Notes: a model not told the origin generated them from the letters alone. A stretch of DNA of 64,000 nt from Branchiostoma floridae (GCF_000003815.2 NW_023365716.1:406700-470699); one strand, 5' to 3'. Shown: positions 12,901 to 24,233, numbered from the stretch's first letter. A program made the numbers and translations.

Positions 12901-15900
12901 CTCTAGGAATACAAACCCTACCAGAGGACACCCACTACGCTTTAACACACTCTCCTGCAGGACCGAAATTTACAGAAACAGCTACCTCCCAACAACAGTA
13001 AGTGCCTGGAATAAGTTACCATCACATATTGTTACGGCTCCAACACTTGCTAGTTTTAAGTTGGGGTTGGTCCAACAAATGGGCCACCCCAACTCCCAGA
13101 TGTAAATCGGGATTTCCTGCGGCCATGTACATAGTCACACACGTCTTTTTTGTTTTTGGTTTCTGCACGTTGCACTTTATTTTTCCTCACGCCACCGGCC
13201 GCACGGACCTGCACCTCACCTGGATGTGATGCTCTAATTAAGGGCTTTGTCCAGTACCCTATTGAGATTGAGATTGAGAACACAACAGCAGTCAATAACA
13301 TATGTCCAAGCAGGGGTTAAGGAGAGACAGTTTGAAAAAAATCTTAAAACGAAAATGCTCACTTCAGTTCCACACGAGTGGCTTGGTGGCCCATAATTAC
13401 ACCATTTACTCACTGTCCCAATATTTATCAACTAGTAATAAACCATACATGAACCTGGCACTTGCAGAAAAGTGGACCTCCAGCTTTGAAGCTTCACTGC
13501 AGTACCGTAAAAAAAAAACTCGCCAATAGGAGGCCCATTATCGAACTTAACCATCATTTTCCACGTTTTCATATTTTCGCCATCAATTCTTATACAAGAT
13601 GCACAATGATCTTATTGGATATTGTATTGCCATTGACTTGTGGACAATCCTTAAAACTTCTTGTGGTAGATCTTCTTGTGATATGTAACGAATGTTCTAC
13701 TTATTTTGTAGCTCAAGCGCTATATGCAGCAAACGTATGATTCTTTAAAAGCACTAGTTCCCTTTACAGCTATGGTCCTATTTATAGTTCGTGTCCAGAT
13801 CGTGAGTGCGAACTAAACAGAGACGGAGAGCGCCATATACAAAAGAGACTGTTCTGTTGCTGACTGTGCCCGATACCAGAAAGCCCCATGTTGTGAGCCA
13901 AAAATATATGTTACTCTTTAAACAACTAAAAATAAAAATTAAGTTAACAATTCATTTAATAAAACACACAGTTACCTCTCCTTCATCATGTAGGTACGAT
14001 GACGCCAGCTCTGCAATACGTTCCTCAATGTAGATACATGCCTGCCTGACAGCAGCTAGGTAGTCCTGCCATCCCATCACCGGGAACGTCTTTCTCTCCT
14101 CTCTCCAACCTTCGATGGTCTTCGACAACTGGACACAGACCTTAGGAATCTGTGTTCTTTGCTGTGAACAGTTCAAATTTAATAAGTGTAGATGTGTACA
14201 TAGTGCGAGATGACAGCAGAGCTTGCAATCCATGAGAGATTGGAATTCCAATCTGTCCGAGGAAAGTCGAAAGTCGAATGTTCTCCATAGAGAGCTTGGA
14301 CTTGTAGGAGAAGTTAGATTTCTACCGGAACAATTTTCGATTCTGCTAGAAGGCAAGGCTACATTCATCATTAATAACTATTGTAGGTAAATTACTTCTA
14401 TTTTAGATATATGATGACTAGTCCTATGTTATGCCACTTACTACATTACTATCTTTCGTCGCGGATTGTCCTGGGACAAACTGGAATTCACAAGTCTACA
14501 TTGTATATATATATTTATATATATATATATATATATATGCCGAAACTAAAGAAAGTTTTCTGTTCAGTACCTTCAGCATGTCGTCTTTAAATGTTCCCAG
14601 CACCTCTCGCAGCCGCTGAATCTCAGGAGACCCTGCTTCCAGACAGTTAATCAGGAACACCTCCTGTGACACAATCAGTGACTCCTGGAACAGTTTCCTG
14701 TAGTACTCCACTAGAGCCTTGGCCTGGCGCCGACCTACAAGTACTGAAATTGCACTAATAGTATCAAGGTTACAAGATCGTTGAAGACTGGGGTAACTTG
14801 ACCAAGCAGCAAGAGAATCAAACCTTGTAACACACATCAACATAGGCCCACTCTTAAATCAACTCACCTGCTTTCCGGTCCTGTAGCTTGTCTGCATGAC
14901 TGGCGATCAGGACAATCCGGGGTTTGTTGGTGGGATCTGCGTTACTGCAGTGGATAAAACTCAGCCAACCATGGACCTGAGAATAAAGAACTTTTTACTT
15001 ACTTTAAAGGTACTATAGAATTATAGAAAACGATGAAGAGTATCAATTTGTCTCAGAATTTGAAGCAAAGCAGTTTGTCTTAAACAGACATCTCTACCAG
15101 TGCTTTAATAATTAAATATTTGTCTCCACTCCCAAATCAGCATTAGTACTAAGACAATGAGCTGTTGTCTTTCATCCAAATTGCAAACATTGTTTAAAGG
15201 TTATCCTACCTGCTGTTTCTGTTCGTCCTCCCCATCCGTGATTTTGTAGACGACAGGGAAGATGGCGTTAGTGGTGCGGAGCAGCATGGCGTGTGTGACG
15301 TAGAACTGCGCCTGTCCCGCGAAGTCGTGCAGACTGAGTCTCCCGATTCCCGGCACGACTTCAATGGATACATGCACCCCCGGGGTGGGGTTAAAAACGT
15401 CTTGTCTTCTGAACTTCCTCCTGATGTTCCAGAGAGCACCCACGATGAAGCCTGTCTGGAAATGTTGGTAGTAATTTCACTGATTTGCGATAGCTTCAGA
15501 ATCTGAATCATTGAGCACTGTTGAATTCTAGCACTGAATGAATGTGAAATATATCGATACATTTTTTTTGTCAAGATAGTTTATCATAACTTTTGCCCGG
15601 TTTAAGTTTTTCATTGGTTGAATTTATTATATGTGGATTTGTACCTTTTTCAGAATCGCTCGCAAAGATGTTTTTCCGACCTGCCCGTCTCCACAGAGAA
15701 ACAGTTTGACTGTTGTCCCCTCCTCAGACCCCACGGAGGAGACCAGCTCGCTGTACTCCGCCTGCTTCCGTGTTTCAGTCTGGAGGTTCAAGGGTGGGTG
15801 AACGGTTAACGTTTTGTCAGGTAATCAGTTGAGATTGTAATTGATTCGATATAACACTTACTTGACAGATAGATAGACAAAGCTGCCTTGAAAACGCTTG

Positions 15901-18900
15901 CTCTGTTACGAAAATGAACAATACTGTTACGATAAATACTATCTGTCCGTGCGTAGTGTCGCAGTGAGATCCTGCTTGGACGCAACAGGAAATGTATGCC
16001 TCATCTACAGATCACAGTGGGATAGTTATGAATAATTGCATAGCCTACCTCCAGCAATAATTGTGTATCACTGCCCAGTCCTGCAGCAACGTCAACCGGG
16101 CGCTTGTTTATCTACAATCAAAAACATTCAGACGTGTTTAACCAATCTCCACATTGTCATTGAATCGTCTTGTAAGAAAACGTAAGAGTAGTCAAGTAAT
16201 TTTTACATATTTGTAACATTTCTATTCCATCCCTTACCATTGGAATGACATCTGTCCTGCCTGGAATGAGGCGAAGCCATGATGGCAAGCTTGCTGTGAT
16301 GATAATTAAGGCCAAAAGAGTTTATTCACTTTATTAGCATTTAATACATTACGTTCTTACCTTGTTAGTCACATTAAGATCAGCCCTGTTCTTGATGAGC
16401 AGCTCCACAACCTTGTCATGACCTCTTTTACACGCTAAATGTAGACATGTGTTTCCGTCCTGTAACACGATCGACGGTTAAAGCAATGGTCACAACAAGG
16501 GTCTGATCATGAGCGGGTACCTTGTAATATCACGTGGTCAGACTGTGTGGACCGACCACGAACCCCTCATGTCCTCCTCTACACGCTTGATGCAGAGTTG
16601 TCTTCACTTTTTAACACAACAGTTAAAAGCAGTCGACAAGAAATGTCTGATCATGAGCGGATACCTTGCAATATCGAATGATCAGGTTGTGTGGAGCGAT
16701 CACAAATCACGATGTCTATCGTTTATACGGTCATAACGCCATGAGCATAGTTAATGAAAAGGGAGGTCGTTTATCAATCAATAATGGGTCAATAATGCAG
16801 ACTTTAATCAATGAAGGCGAAGGATCCGGTTATTATCATAACATATCAGGATTCGGCTGTTATCATAACATAACAGGAGGGTTTTTAAATCATTTGCAAC
16901 ATGAAAATAGTCTTAAAATCTGAAGTTTCTATATTTATCTAAAGACGTGCCTTGCCTCAGCTCACTTTTTGTTACTTCTTGAATAGCTCTATAAACAATA
17001 ACGTCAATGACCCGTTTTTGACCTGATGTTTGCAGTGACCTAACACCTGCTCAGTGATCTATAACCTCCCAGGGAGCGAAGGCGTTTTGACACCGTAACC
17101 GCTTCAGGCGGGTCATTAACCTTTAAATAATTGAAGTAGTCTGCAGTTTTGTTATAGGCCGTTAGTTTACGTTTCTTACCTTGTTAGTCACATTGAGACC
17201 AGCTCCGTTCTTGATGAGCAGCTCCACAACCTTGTCATGACCTTCTCTACACGCTACATGCAGACCTGTGAATCCATACTGTAACACAACAGATAAAGCA
17301 ATGCTTACATCAAAGGTCTTGTCATAAGCGGATACCTTGTAATATCAGACTTTTTGGACAAACCACAAACCCTCATTTTTATAGTTCATATAGCCAGAAT
17401 CTCATGCCCCTGATGGGTATACAATGATTGATTACGAAACCACAATTTCAATAAGTTATGCAGTCATAAAGTTATATGCTTGGTTGTTAATGATTGCAAT
17501 GACCCCCCCCCCTGCACGCTTCATGCAAAATTGTGTCTTCGCTCTGTAACACAACAGTTAAAGCATTGCCAACAAGAAATTTCTAATGATGAGCGGATAC
17601 CTTGTAATATCACATGGTCAGGTTGTGAGGACCGATCACAAACCACAATGTCTATCAGTTATACAGTCATAACGCCATAAGCATGGTTAATGAAGACGGA
17701 GGCCGTGTATCAATCAATGATAGGTCAATAATGCAGACTTGAATCATTGAAGGCGAAGAATTCGGTTATTATCATAACATAACAAGGGGTCTACTTTATT
17801 AAAATGCGCGTTTAAATAATTTGCAATGAAATGAAAATATTCTAAAAGATGAAGTTTCTATCTTTATCTAAAGACGTGCCTTGCCTCAGCTCATTTGCTT
17901 TTGTCTTCTTGAATCAGCTATATAAACAATAACGTCAATGACCCGTTTTTGACTCGGCGTTTGCAGTGACTTCACACCACCTCAGTGATCTATAACCACC
18001 CAGGGACCGAAGACGATTTGACACCGTAACCGCTTTAGGCGGGTCATTAACCTTTCATTAATGTAATCAATCTGCAGTGCTGTTGTAGGCCGTTAGTTTA
18101 CGTTCTTACCCTGTTAGTTACATTGACATCAGCTCCGTTCTTGATGAGCAGCTCCACAACCTTGTCATGACCTTCTCCACACGCCCTATGCAGACCTGTG
18201 TATTCATTCTGTAACACAACAGTAAAAGCAATGCTTAAGACAAAGGTCTGGTCATAAGCGGATGCTTTGTACTATCAGACTTTTTGGACCCTCATCATCT
18301 TAAACCCTCATTTTTATAGTTCATACAGCCGGAATGTCATAACCCTGATGGGTATAACGTTACAATGATTGATTACGAAACCACAATTTCAAAATGTTAT
18401 ACAGTCATAACGATATATGCTTGGTTGTTAAGAATTGTAATGACCTCCTCCGCACGCTTCATGTAGAAATGTGCCTTCGATTTGTAACACAACAGTTAAA
18501 GCATTGCCAACAAGAAATGTCTGATTATGGGCGGATACCTTGCAATATCACATGATCAGGTTGTGTGGATCGATAACAAACCAAAATGTCTATCTGTTAT
18601 ACAGTCATAACGCCATAAACATGGTTAATGAAGACGGGGGCCGTGTATCAATAATGGGACAATAATGCAGACTTAAAGCAATGAGGGCGAAGGATTCGAT
18701 TATTATCATAACGTGTGGTCCTACTTTATAAAAATGCACTTTTTAAAATTGTTAACAGTGGAATTAAAACATTCGAAAGATGAAGTTTCCATCTTTAGCT
18801 AACGATGTGTCTTGGTCTAACTTTATAAAAATGCACTTTTTAAAATTGTTTACAGTGGAATTAAAACATTCGAAAGATGAAGTTTCCATCTTTAGCTAAC

Positions 18901-21900
18901 GATGTGTCTTGGTCTAACTTTATAAAAATGCACTTTTTAAAAATGTTTACAGTGGAATTAAAACATTCGAAAGATGAAGTTTCCATCTTTAGCTAACGAT
19001 GTGTCTTGCCTCAGCTCACTTCATTGTGTCTTTTTGAATTAGCTTTATAAACAATAACGTTAACGTAAATGACCCTCTTTTCCGACACGACGTTTGCAGT
19101 GACCTAACACCTGCTCAGTGATCTATAACCACCCAGGGAGCGAAGGCGTTTTGACAACGTAACCGCTTCAGGCGGGTCATAATCCTTTCATTAATTTAAT
19201 TAATCTGCAGTTTTGTTATAGGCCGTTAGTTTACGTTCTTACCTTGTCAGTCATATTGACGTCAGCTCCGTTCTTGATGAGCAGCTCAACAACCTTGTCA
19301 TCACCTCTGTAACACGCTAAATGCAGACCTGTGCTTCCGAGCTGTAACACAACAGTTAAAGCAATGCTTACAGCAACGGTCTGGTCATAAGCGGATACCT
19401 TGTAATATTAGACTTTTGGGACCAACCACAAACCCTCATTTGTATAGTTCATACAGCCAGAATGTCATAACCCTGATGGGTAAACAATGATTGATTACGA
19501 AACCACAATTTCAATAAATTATACAGTCATAACGATATATGCTTGGTTGTTAATAATTGTAATGACCTCCCCTGCACGCTTCATGCAGTATTGTGTCTTC
19601 GCTTTGTAACAAAACAGTTAAAGCATTGTCAACAAGAAATGTCTGATCATGAGCGGATACCTTGTAATATCACATAGTCAGGTTCTGTGGATCGATCACA
19701 AACCATAATTTTTATCGGTTATACAGTCATAACGCCATAAGTATGGTTAGTGGAGACGGAGGCCGTGTATCAATCAATAATGGGTCAATAACGCAGACTT
19801 GAATCAATGAAGGCGAAGGACTCGGTTATTATCATAACATAACAGGAGGGTCTACTTTATTAAAATGCACGTTTAAATCATTTTTAGTTTGATGAAAACA
19901 TTCTTAAGAAGACGTTTCTTTATCTAAAGATGTGCCTTGCCTCAGCTCACTTAATTTTTCCTTCTTGAATTAGCTATATAAACAATAACGTCAATGACCC
20001 GTTTTTGACTTGACGTTTGCAGTGCCCTAACGCCTGCTCAGTGATCTATAACCACCCAGGGGGCGAAGGAGTTCTGACACCGTAGCCGCTTCAGGCGGGT
20101 CTTTAACCTTTAATCAATTTAATAAATCTGCAGTTTTGTTATAGGCCGTTAGTTTACGTTCTTACGTTGTCAGTCACATTGACGTCAGCTCCGTTCTTGA
20201 TTAGCATCTCAACAGCCTTGTCATGTCCATTGTAACACGCTAAATGCAGACCTGTGTCTCCGTTCTGTAACACAACAGTTAAAGCATTGTCAACAAGAAA
20301 TGTCTGATCATGAGCAGATACCTTGTAATAATTCATGGTCAGGTTGTGTGGATCGATCACAAACCACAATGTCTGTTGGTTATACAGTCATGACGCCATA
20401 AGCATGATTAATGAAGACGGAGACCGTCTATCAATAATAGGTCAATAATGCAGACTTGAATCAATGAAGGCGAAGGTTTCGGTTATTGTCATAACAAGAG
20501 GGTCTACTTTACTAAAATGCACGTGTAGATCATTTACAATGAAATGAAGAAGAAAAAATCTTAAGATGAAGTTTCTATCTTTATCTATAGACTTTAATTA
20601 GCTATACAAGTAATTTTAACGTCTCATTGAATTAGCTATACAAGTAATTTTAACGAAAATGACCCGTTTTCCCCCCAACGTTTGCAGTGACCTAACACCT
20701 GCTCGGTGATCTATACCCAACCAGGGAGCGAAGGCGTTTTGACACCGTAACCGCTTCAGGCGGGTCATTAACCTTTAATTAATTTAATTAATCTTCAGTT
20801 TCGTTACAGGCCGTTAATTTACGTTCTTACCTCGTTAATCACATTGAGATCAGCTCCGTTCTTGATGAGCAGTTCAACAACCTTGTCATAACCTCCTCTA
20901 CACGCTACATACAGACCTGTGAATCCGTCCTTTAACACAACAGTTAAAGCAAAACGTCATCACTGATGAAAAGGGTATGTCTTGTTACTTCGCATGTTCA
21001 GACTTTGTGAACCAACCACAAACCTCCACTTTTAATGGTTAAAGAGCGATAATCATAAACATTGTTGAAGGAGACAATGTATCAAATATGAAAGCAAAGA
21101 ATTCAGTTATTACCATAACTTAAAAGGTGGTTCCGTTTAGTTTAAATTCACCTTCATCTAATTTCTTTTTGCATATTCAGTTGATTGTTACATAACAAGG
21201 GGTTCTATTGCGTTAAAGTGTAACTTACTTTGACCTGTTTACAGTGCAATGAAAATATAAGTAAGATAAACTTCCAATCTTTTCTTACAGACGTGAGTGT
21301 GCCAGCTCACTTTACGTTGTCCAAAAGAATTAACTGTATGATAATAACGTTAATTACCCATTTTTCCCTCGGTGTTTGCAGTGACCTAACGCCTGGTCAG
21401 TGATCTATAACCATCGAGTGAGCGAAGGCGTTTTGTCTCTGTATACACCTAAAGGCCGGGCATTAACCTTTAATTAATCTACACTTTGTTATCGACTGTC
21501 AGTTTACGATCTCACTTTGTTAGTCACATTGAGATCAGCTCCGTTCTTGATGAGCAGCGCCACAACCTTGTCATGGTCTTTTTTACATGCCTCATACAGT
21601 CCTGTGTCTCCGTACTGTAACACAACAGTTAAAGCAATGGTCAGCACAAAGGACTGATCAAAAGCGTATGTCTTGTTATATCACATGGTAAGACTTTGTG
21701 AACCAATCACAAACCTCCATCTTTAATAGTTAAACAAAATTAATGACAAGCATTGTTCACGGAGAAGAAAGTCATCATCATCATCATACCTGGATCATGT
21801 ACTGTCTAACCTTCATAATCGTACTGACTGCGTTTGTGACAAAAATCCCCATAATATGAGTCAAGAACTAAATTCATTATAGCTACACTCTAAAGTAAAA

Positions 21901-22774
21901 AAAAAAACACACAAACGGACAACGTACAGAGGTGCTAAACACTTTAACTCACTACCTGCTGACATTAAACAAGTTCCAACCCTGAAGCTATTTAAATCAG
22001 CTCTGAAGCAGCATGCACTTTCTTAGTAGTGACCTCTGACCTCCTGCCAAATGATCTGTTGTTTCTATTATTTAACCTGGATCGGAAATGGTTTTGATTT
22101 ATGGATTATGATTTAGATTTGTCTGCCTTCTTTCATGTTTTATTTGTACTTATATGTTCCGTTGTGTATACTTATATATTTCCTTGTATTTGTACCTGGG
22201 CCCCGTTGACAAACGGTTTGTCAAAACTGAATCGGGCTACACAGGGGTCCGAAAATTTCAATAAACGATAAAACAATAAATACGTTACTAATATCTGAAG
22301 CAACACTTCAGTTGAGCCCTGATAGACTTCAGGCTGGTTCAGACATTTCACGATGATTTTTGTGAGCTGTTTGCGTTGCATAACATGACGCTTTAAGTAA
22401 AATGAACCTTCATGATTGGAACCACTGGGCACCCCAAAACTCTGGCATTTAAAACATTTTCTGAGGATTGTCTTGAACTCTGCATATGGTATTTCCGGTG
22501 CTGCATTGTTAGATCTCTCTGTGTTCACTATTTTGTTTAAATGTAGATATCTTGGGTGGCTGTGTGGAATGATAAAGGTTGACGTTACGCATATAAAACA
22601 GAGTTCTCCACGAAGCGTACGTGTATTTAGAATCAATGTCGAGCGAAAATCTCTGAGTATCTCGGTGGTACTCACATAATCCTTTGTATTGACGTCCAGT
22701 CCTTCCTCCAGCCACCTCCGGACTTTCTCTACATCTCCATCCTGGGCAGCCTGGAGGAAGTCACGCCGGTTCAT
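3697..22774 (-). CDS. Gene A: ankyrin-ROC-COR-Death-CARD protein
   Basis: Reading down the - strand, exons are 22676-22774; ankyrin 21516-21614, 20831-20929, 20166-20264, 19243-19341, 18110-18208, 17180-17278, 16361-16459; half repeat 16049-16111; ROC and linker 15645-15779, 15210-15455, 14868-14976, 14571-14734, 13976-14161; COR 8285-9080; Death 4073-4325; CARD 3697-3961. The sum is 3009 bases, an open frame of about 1002 residues. Domains: ankyrin 1-285, ROC from 286 (Walker A Lys about 321), COR about 566-830, Death about 831-914, CARD about 915-1002. The start ATG has a good Kozak context (ACCATGA) and sits just after an acceptor, implying a noncoding first exon upstream. The ROC-COR pair resembles DAPK1/MFHAS1-type ROCO proteins, but no kinase exon is present. 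ROCO GTPases act as nucleotide-dependent switches; Death and CARD recruit signalling partners. A CR1-like element interrupts the COR-ROC intron. The Death-CARD junction depends on a weak donor. Confidence 0.75.
4073..4325 (-). CDS. Gene A Death-domain exon
   Basis: About 84 residues: DWDNLAWELNFEENEIRVI ... CREMLERW ... LKKALIKIG fits the six-helix Death-domain pattern (W in helix 1, L.RW in helix 5). It joins the COR exon through a split Gly codon (phase 1). Two overlapping donors exist: GTATGT after 4077 and GTATCA after 4073. Only the second keeps the downstream CARD in frame. Confidence 0.75.
5281..5436 (+). mobile_element. Remnant of Tc1/mariner-type transposase
   Basis: A 51-codon open stretch reads FGGGGSLTVWGGITAIGKT, matching the GGGSVMVWGGIS...GKT block of the DDE_3 domain in Tc1/IS630 transposases, and ends in TAG. 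No flanking inverted repeats or other catalytic blocks were found, so it is a dead fragment. It lies antisense in a gene A intron. Confidence 0.5.
7118..7690. repeat. Dispersed repeat with internal diverged copies
   Basis: Shares blocks (ACACCATTTACTC, CTGCAGTACC, GGCCCATTATCGAAC) in the same order with 13326-13565. Inside it a second motif (TACCGTAGG, AAACCATT, CTACACACCTGC) occurs about twice. Noncoding interspersed repeat of unknown class. Confidence 0.5.
8285..9080 (-). CDS. Gene A COR-domain exon
   Basis: 796-bp single exon (phase 0 in, phase 1 out, donor GTCAGT). It starts IIYLRHQADSLVVLDPQWLF; LDPQWL is the COR hallmark seen in LRRK and DAPK1. It continues through LLIKLLQDFQLCHTY, FFPRLQ-like DLFPRLQTLL and a Glu/Ala-rich tail. 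COR mediates dimerisation of ROCO GTPases. Unusually GC-rich and almost unchanged between the three paralogues, unlike the introns around it. Open frames on the opposite strand reflect the GC-rich codons. Confidence 0.85.
9598..11784 (+). CDS. Retrotransposon ORF: 2A, PHD finger, endonuclease, start of RT
   Basis: 728 codons. Residues about 50-59 are hydrophobic (GFLLAIMMLS), followed by the 2A-like motif at 60-68. A Cys/His cluster (CGGC, CDHC, H..C, C..C) at about 73-125 looks like a PHD finger. From about 223 comes an AP-endonuclease: LNCRSI, NESHLD, GGGVFIA, GDFNLPDINW and SDHDAV supply its metal and catalytic residues. A basic linker leads into the RT fingers (KASGPDHIP, VHPIFKKGD). The frame stops at 11784, just after the shift into the next frame. 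Confidence 0.85.
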   Translation: MNLFLGKKQIMPHSPSLMGLGLSTLLHPLSPKLSRRHTAPTPMGFGGSTGFLLAIMMLSGDVHSNPGPVRYPCGGCGRAVAVNHRALQCDHCDQWIHINCCGMGDKMYRYYQNSSCSWICNNCGMPSFTSSMFDHNSLIHDAEESFYSPLAEMDRDTTSTSHFSPNLISGLSPGHRSWSSLNTTSNHSQHTLSDSVSPQGAFNPTSTSSPCFPLKQQQGKQTLYNFHILSLNCRSIRGSEKNAQFRTMIAIENPDIICGNESHLDPDIANGEIFPEDYDIYRKDRDSQGGGVFIAIKSTLVSTPIHDPTDTEIVWAQIQQAGYRPLCVGSAYRPPTSGPQYMDALTTSICNIASRPTPPNIALFGDFNLPDINWNPEAASVNPSPQYGKTLNEKFLEVTEETHLTQMVHSPTRGRNILDLALLSNPDLMEEVSVIPGISDHDAVSVKLKTHIKLNKKKPRTINLFNKADKESLAQGMKELGKQFTNRDPSSHTVEENWQYFSNGLKQLMLKHVPQKKLSGRQSCPWVTPQLKKAIRKKKRLYRKAKNTMQECAWDKFKAQRRVVKKNIRKAHNEYLEEIMSEALDNPKKFWNYVKSRKQTATGIAALNDKDRLVSDGKGKAEVLSSQYKSVFTEENLTNIPDLSPSPYPDMPQITVTVEGVQKLLEGINPSKASGPDHIPCRLLKDYALEISPILCFIFNQSLEEGQVPEDWRSAYVHPIFKKGDMQE
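9775..9801 (+). other. 2A-like ribosome-skipping motif
   Basis: Encodes GDVHSNPGP, matching the D-V/I-x-x-N-P-G-P consensus at which the last Gly-Pro bond is skipped during translation. It lies directly after a hydrophobic signal-like stretch and before the PHD finger. N-terminal 2A motifs are known in AP-endonuclease-type non-LTR elements of invertebrates. Confidence 0.75.
11744..13105 (+). pseudogene. Retrotransposon reverse transcriptase, frameshifted
   Basis: The RT continues in a second frame from about 11775 (DPANYRPVSL) with AFDSVPH, GVPQGTVLGP and the catalytic FADD box, then a C-terminal region typical of CR1/L2 elements, stopping at 13105. The +1 shift lies in the G run around 11766-11785. 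It could be real decay or a sequencing error in the homopolymer; everything else in the frame is intact. Confidence 0.8.
13326..13565. repeat. Second copy of the dispersed repeat
   Basis: Collinear with part of 7118-7690 (ATTACACCATTTACTC, CTGCAGTACCGTAAAA, GGCCCATTATCGAAC). No coding content. Confidence 0.5.
13976..15779 (-). CDS. Gene A ROC GTPase and ROC-COR linker exons
   Basis: Five exons (15645-15779, 15210-15455, 14868-14976, 14571-14734, 13976-14161). The first holds the P-loop GDGQVGKTSLR, with a Lys-Thr that binds GTP phosphates. The second holds DFAGQAQFY, the switch-II DxxG motif. The third holds VLIASHADK, the guanine-binding position of ROC domains, and the fourth has NCLEAGS. 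The 109- and 164-bp exons join in phase 1; all others are phase 0. The fifth exon (62 codons, ending LASSYLHDEGE) leads into COR. Confidence 0.85.
16049..21614 (-). CDS. Gene A ankyrin exon array
   Basis: Seven 99-bp phase-0 exons, each one ankyrin repeat offset to start at the GDTGLH turn and end at LNVTNK, plus the 63-bp half repeat 16049-16111 (NKRPVDVAAGLG). Acceptors are typically GTTACAG and donors GTAAG. Consensus positions (TGLH, AC, GHDKVVELLIKNGAD) are intact throughout. The 20166-20264 copy (LACYNGHDK) has clear counterparts in B (34813-34911) and C (55406-55504). Confidence 0.85.
16985..17112. repeat. Recurring intronic inverted-repeat block
   Basis: Bounded by AATGACCCG and its complement CGGGTCATT, with an interior GTGATCTATAACC...GAGCGAAGGCG. 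It is present once per ankyrin unit: about 17930, 19050, 19980, 20645 and 21340 in A; 34620 and 35280 in B; 51500, 53065, 54345, 55210, 55880, 56965 and 58135 in C. Probably a MITE copied along with the exon unit. Confidence 0.55.
18724..19014. repeat. 97-bp tandem triplication in an ankyrin intron
   Basis: CTTTATAAAAATGCAC recurs at 18724, 18821 and 18918, an exact 97-bp period, and each copy runs on to GATGTGTCTTG. The copies are nearly identical, so this expansion is recent. Other introns of the array have one copy of the related sequence. Confidence 0.85.
21900..22275 (+). mobile_element. 3' fragment of a CR1/L2-like retrotransposon
   Basis: A short frame ending LKLFKSALKQHALS and a stop is the typical C-terminus of a non-LTR ORF2. 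It is followed by a 3' UTR and an AATAAA-rich end. The same fragment lies at 57664-58030 in the corresponding intron of gene C, so it inserted before the duplication. Confidence 0.6.
22676..22774 (-). CDS. Gene A first coding exon
   Basis: 33 codons starting MNRRDFLQAAQDGDVEKVRR, a capping ankyrin repeat, ending at donor GTGAGT. An acceptor (AACTAG) lies about 17 bases before the ATG, so the transcript starts in a noncoding exon further upstream. Confidence 0.8.
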
Positions 22775-23235
22775 GGTCGCCTGGCTATAGCCTAGTTCAT
22801 AGGAAATATAAACACGACTTAAGAAAATGTTCAGATGAAAAGAATAACTTTGAATGAATCACCTTAACGATGAAATCATTGCTCTGTATATACTGCTGGA
22901 GTAGAAAATAAATTAAGGAACATCTAAAGCGCTGTGATACTCAATTAAGTGAAGGCAGTTAAAATATATGCTGATATTACCATTCAATATAAATAGATTA
23001 CTTTTTGAACCACCCTCGTAGTCTTTTGTTGTAGGCAAGAGTGAATTTTATGATATACAAATAAGACGCTCGGTCGTTCATTCGGTGGTTGTGAGGAATC
23101 GACCATGAATTATGGCACCATACGCGGATCATTAACCCCATCCTATAAAACAAGGGGCAATTGTCCTAGTGGTCTTATTACCGGTTCGCGATACGCGACG
23201 TCTAGCTATTTACGATTGTAAGGCTTTAGATGGGC

Positions 23236-23248
23236 GCCGCCATGTTGG
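23236..23248 (-). promoter_or_regulatory. YY1-like motif upstream of gene A
   Basis: On the - strand this reads CCAACATGGCGGC, close to the YY1 core AANATGGCGGC often found near start sites. A CRE palindrome TGACGTCA lies at 23972-23979. Both are 0.4-1.2 kb before the first coding exon. Motif-level evidence only. Confidence 0.3.
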
Positions 23249-24133
23249 GATTTTGACATTTTCCGACCGCCAAAGCAGATTATCAACTAGTTAGGCAAAG
23301 CAGTACACCTTCTGGGTGTCAACCTCTGCCCGTTTGGCGCTGTAGTACTATCAAAGATTACTAGTCGGCGCTTCAGTACCGCCTAAACCTCCTGACACAA
23401 ATAGTACTATAAAACAACATGCAGTGTTCATTCCTACAAATTTTGTCACTTAAGTCCATTTTTCCCGGACATAGATTACGTCCAAATGTAAATCTGTCCA
23501 TAGTTGGTAGCAAGTACCGATTTCTATACTTGAAATGAAATTTCGTACTTCTTGGAAATCAACTGCTCAGTTTACTGAAACCACCATGAAGCTCCATAGA
23601 TACATAAAACAGGTTGGTATGTACATAGTCCTGGTAGAATCAAAATATCATGCCATGTCCTCTTATCGCAATGCCGCAAGTGTAAGTGTTAGTATTATGT
23701 TCATACGTGGTTATGAACTGCATCCAGTCCACCTAAGCAGACACCCAAATGTTCACCTCAGAGTTTGTTTGAGCTCCTTCCAGTTGACCACCCTGACCAG
23801 GTAAACATGCCCTTTAGACAGGAAGACCGTCTGCCCAGCTCCCTGGCCGCCCTCCTGCGACAGATTCGATGTGAAAAAAAAATGTAAAAAGAAAACTACA
23901 AGAAGGTTCTGAAGTTAAACAATGTCTGAAGGCGTTGTCCCTACGTGAGTTTGCACCCGTCAGGCAAGTTCTGACGTCATTACAGTCAGGTGGGGATCGG
24001 AGAGCGATCTTGGCTGTCAGCTTGCGAGTGGATCTATGGCGATTTTAGAATAGCTGTACAAGCTGATTTTACAAGTTTATATTGTCAGTTAAGCTGAAAT
24101 GACTTTGTAACAATCTAAAGTGTACACAAATCG

Positions 24134-24233
24134 NNNNNNNNNNNNNNNNNNNNNNNNNNNNNNNNNNNNNNNNNNNNNNNNNNNNNNNNNNNNNNNNNNN
24201 NNNNNNNNNNNNNNNNNNNNNNNNNNNNNNNNN
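24134..24233. other. Assembly gap (100 N)
   Basis: Exactly 100 Ns, the usual length for a gap of unknown size. Frames running through it are artefacts. Confidence 0.98.

Larger units (their letters stand above)
9237..13278 (+). mobile_element. CR1-like non-LTR retrotransposon, nearly full length
   Basis: About 4 kb, antisense in a gene A intron. It encodes a PHD-like finger, AP-type endonuclease and reverse transcriptase, and ends in three ATTGAG units as CR1/L2-group elements do. A possible short target duplication (AACACA) flanks it at about 9231-9236 and 13279-13284. The 5' boundary is approximate. The equivalent introns of genes B and C lack it, so it inserted after the genes duplicated. 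One frameshift breaks the reverse transcriptase frame. Confidence 0.85.
16568..19604 (-). pseudogene. Fossil half-ankyrin exons in gene A introns
   Basis: Decayed 5' halves of ankyrin exons at about 16568-16613, 17500-17543, 18440-18483 and 19561-19604. Each still shows pieces of acceptor plus a T.LHEAC-like coding stretch, then loses homology after the GGTCAT stretch. Intron sequence on either side is duplicated, so the unit once held two exons. Confidence 0.6.

Noticed and set aside
16361-21614. Regularly spaced repeats that might suggest a CRISPR-like or satellite array
   Set aside because: The repeats are 99-bp splice-flanked ankyrin exons with units of about 0.5-1 kb in a eukaryotic gene.
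22172-22774. 200-codon - strand frame starting at the gene A ATG
   Set aside because: Read-through of the GTGAGT donor into intron sequence. The splice phase fits the next ankyrin exon better, and genes B and C diverge in this intron.
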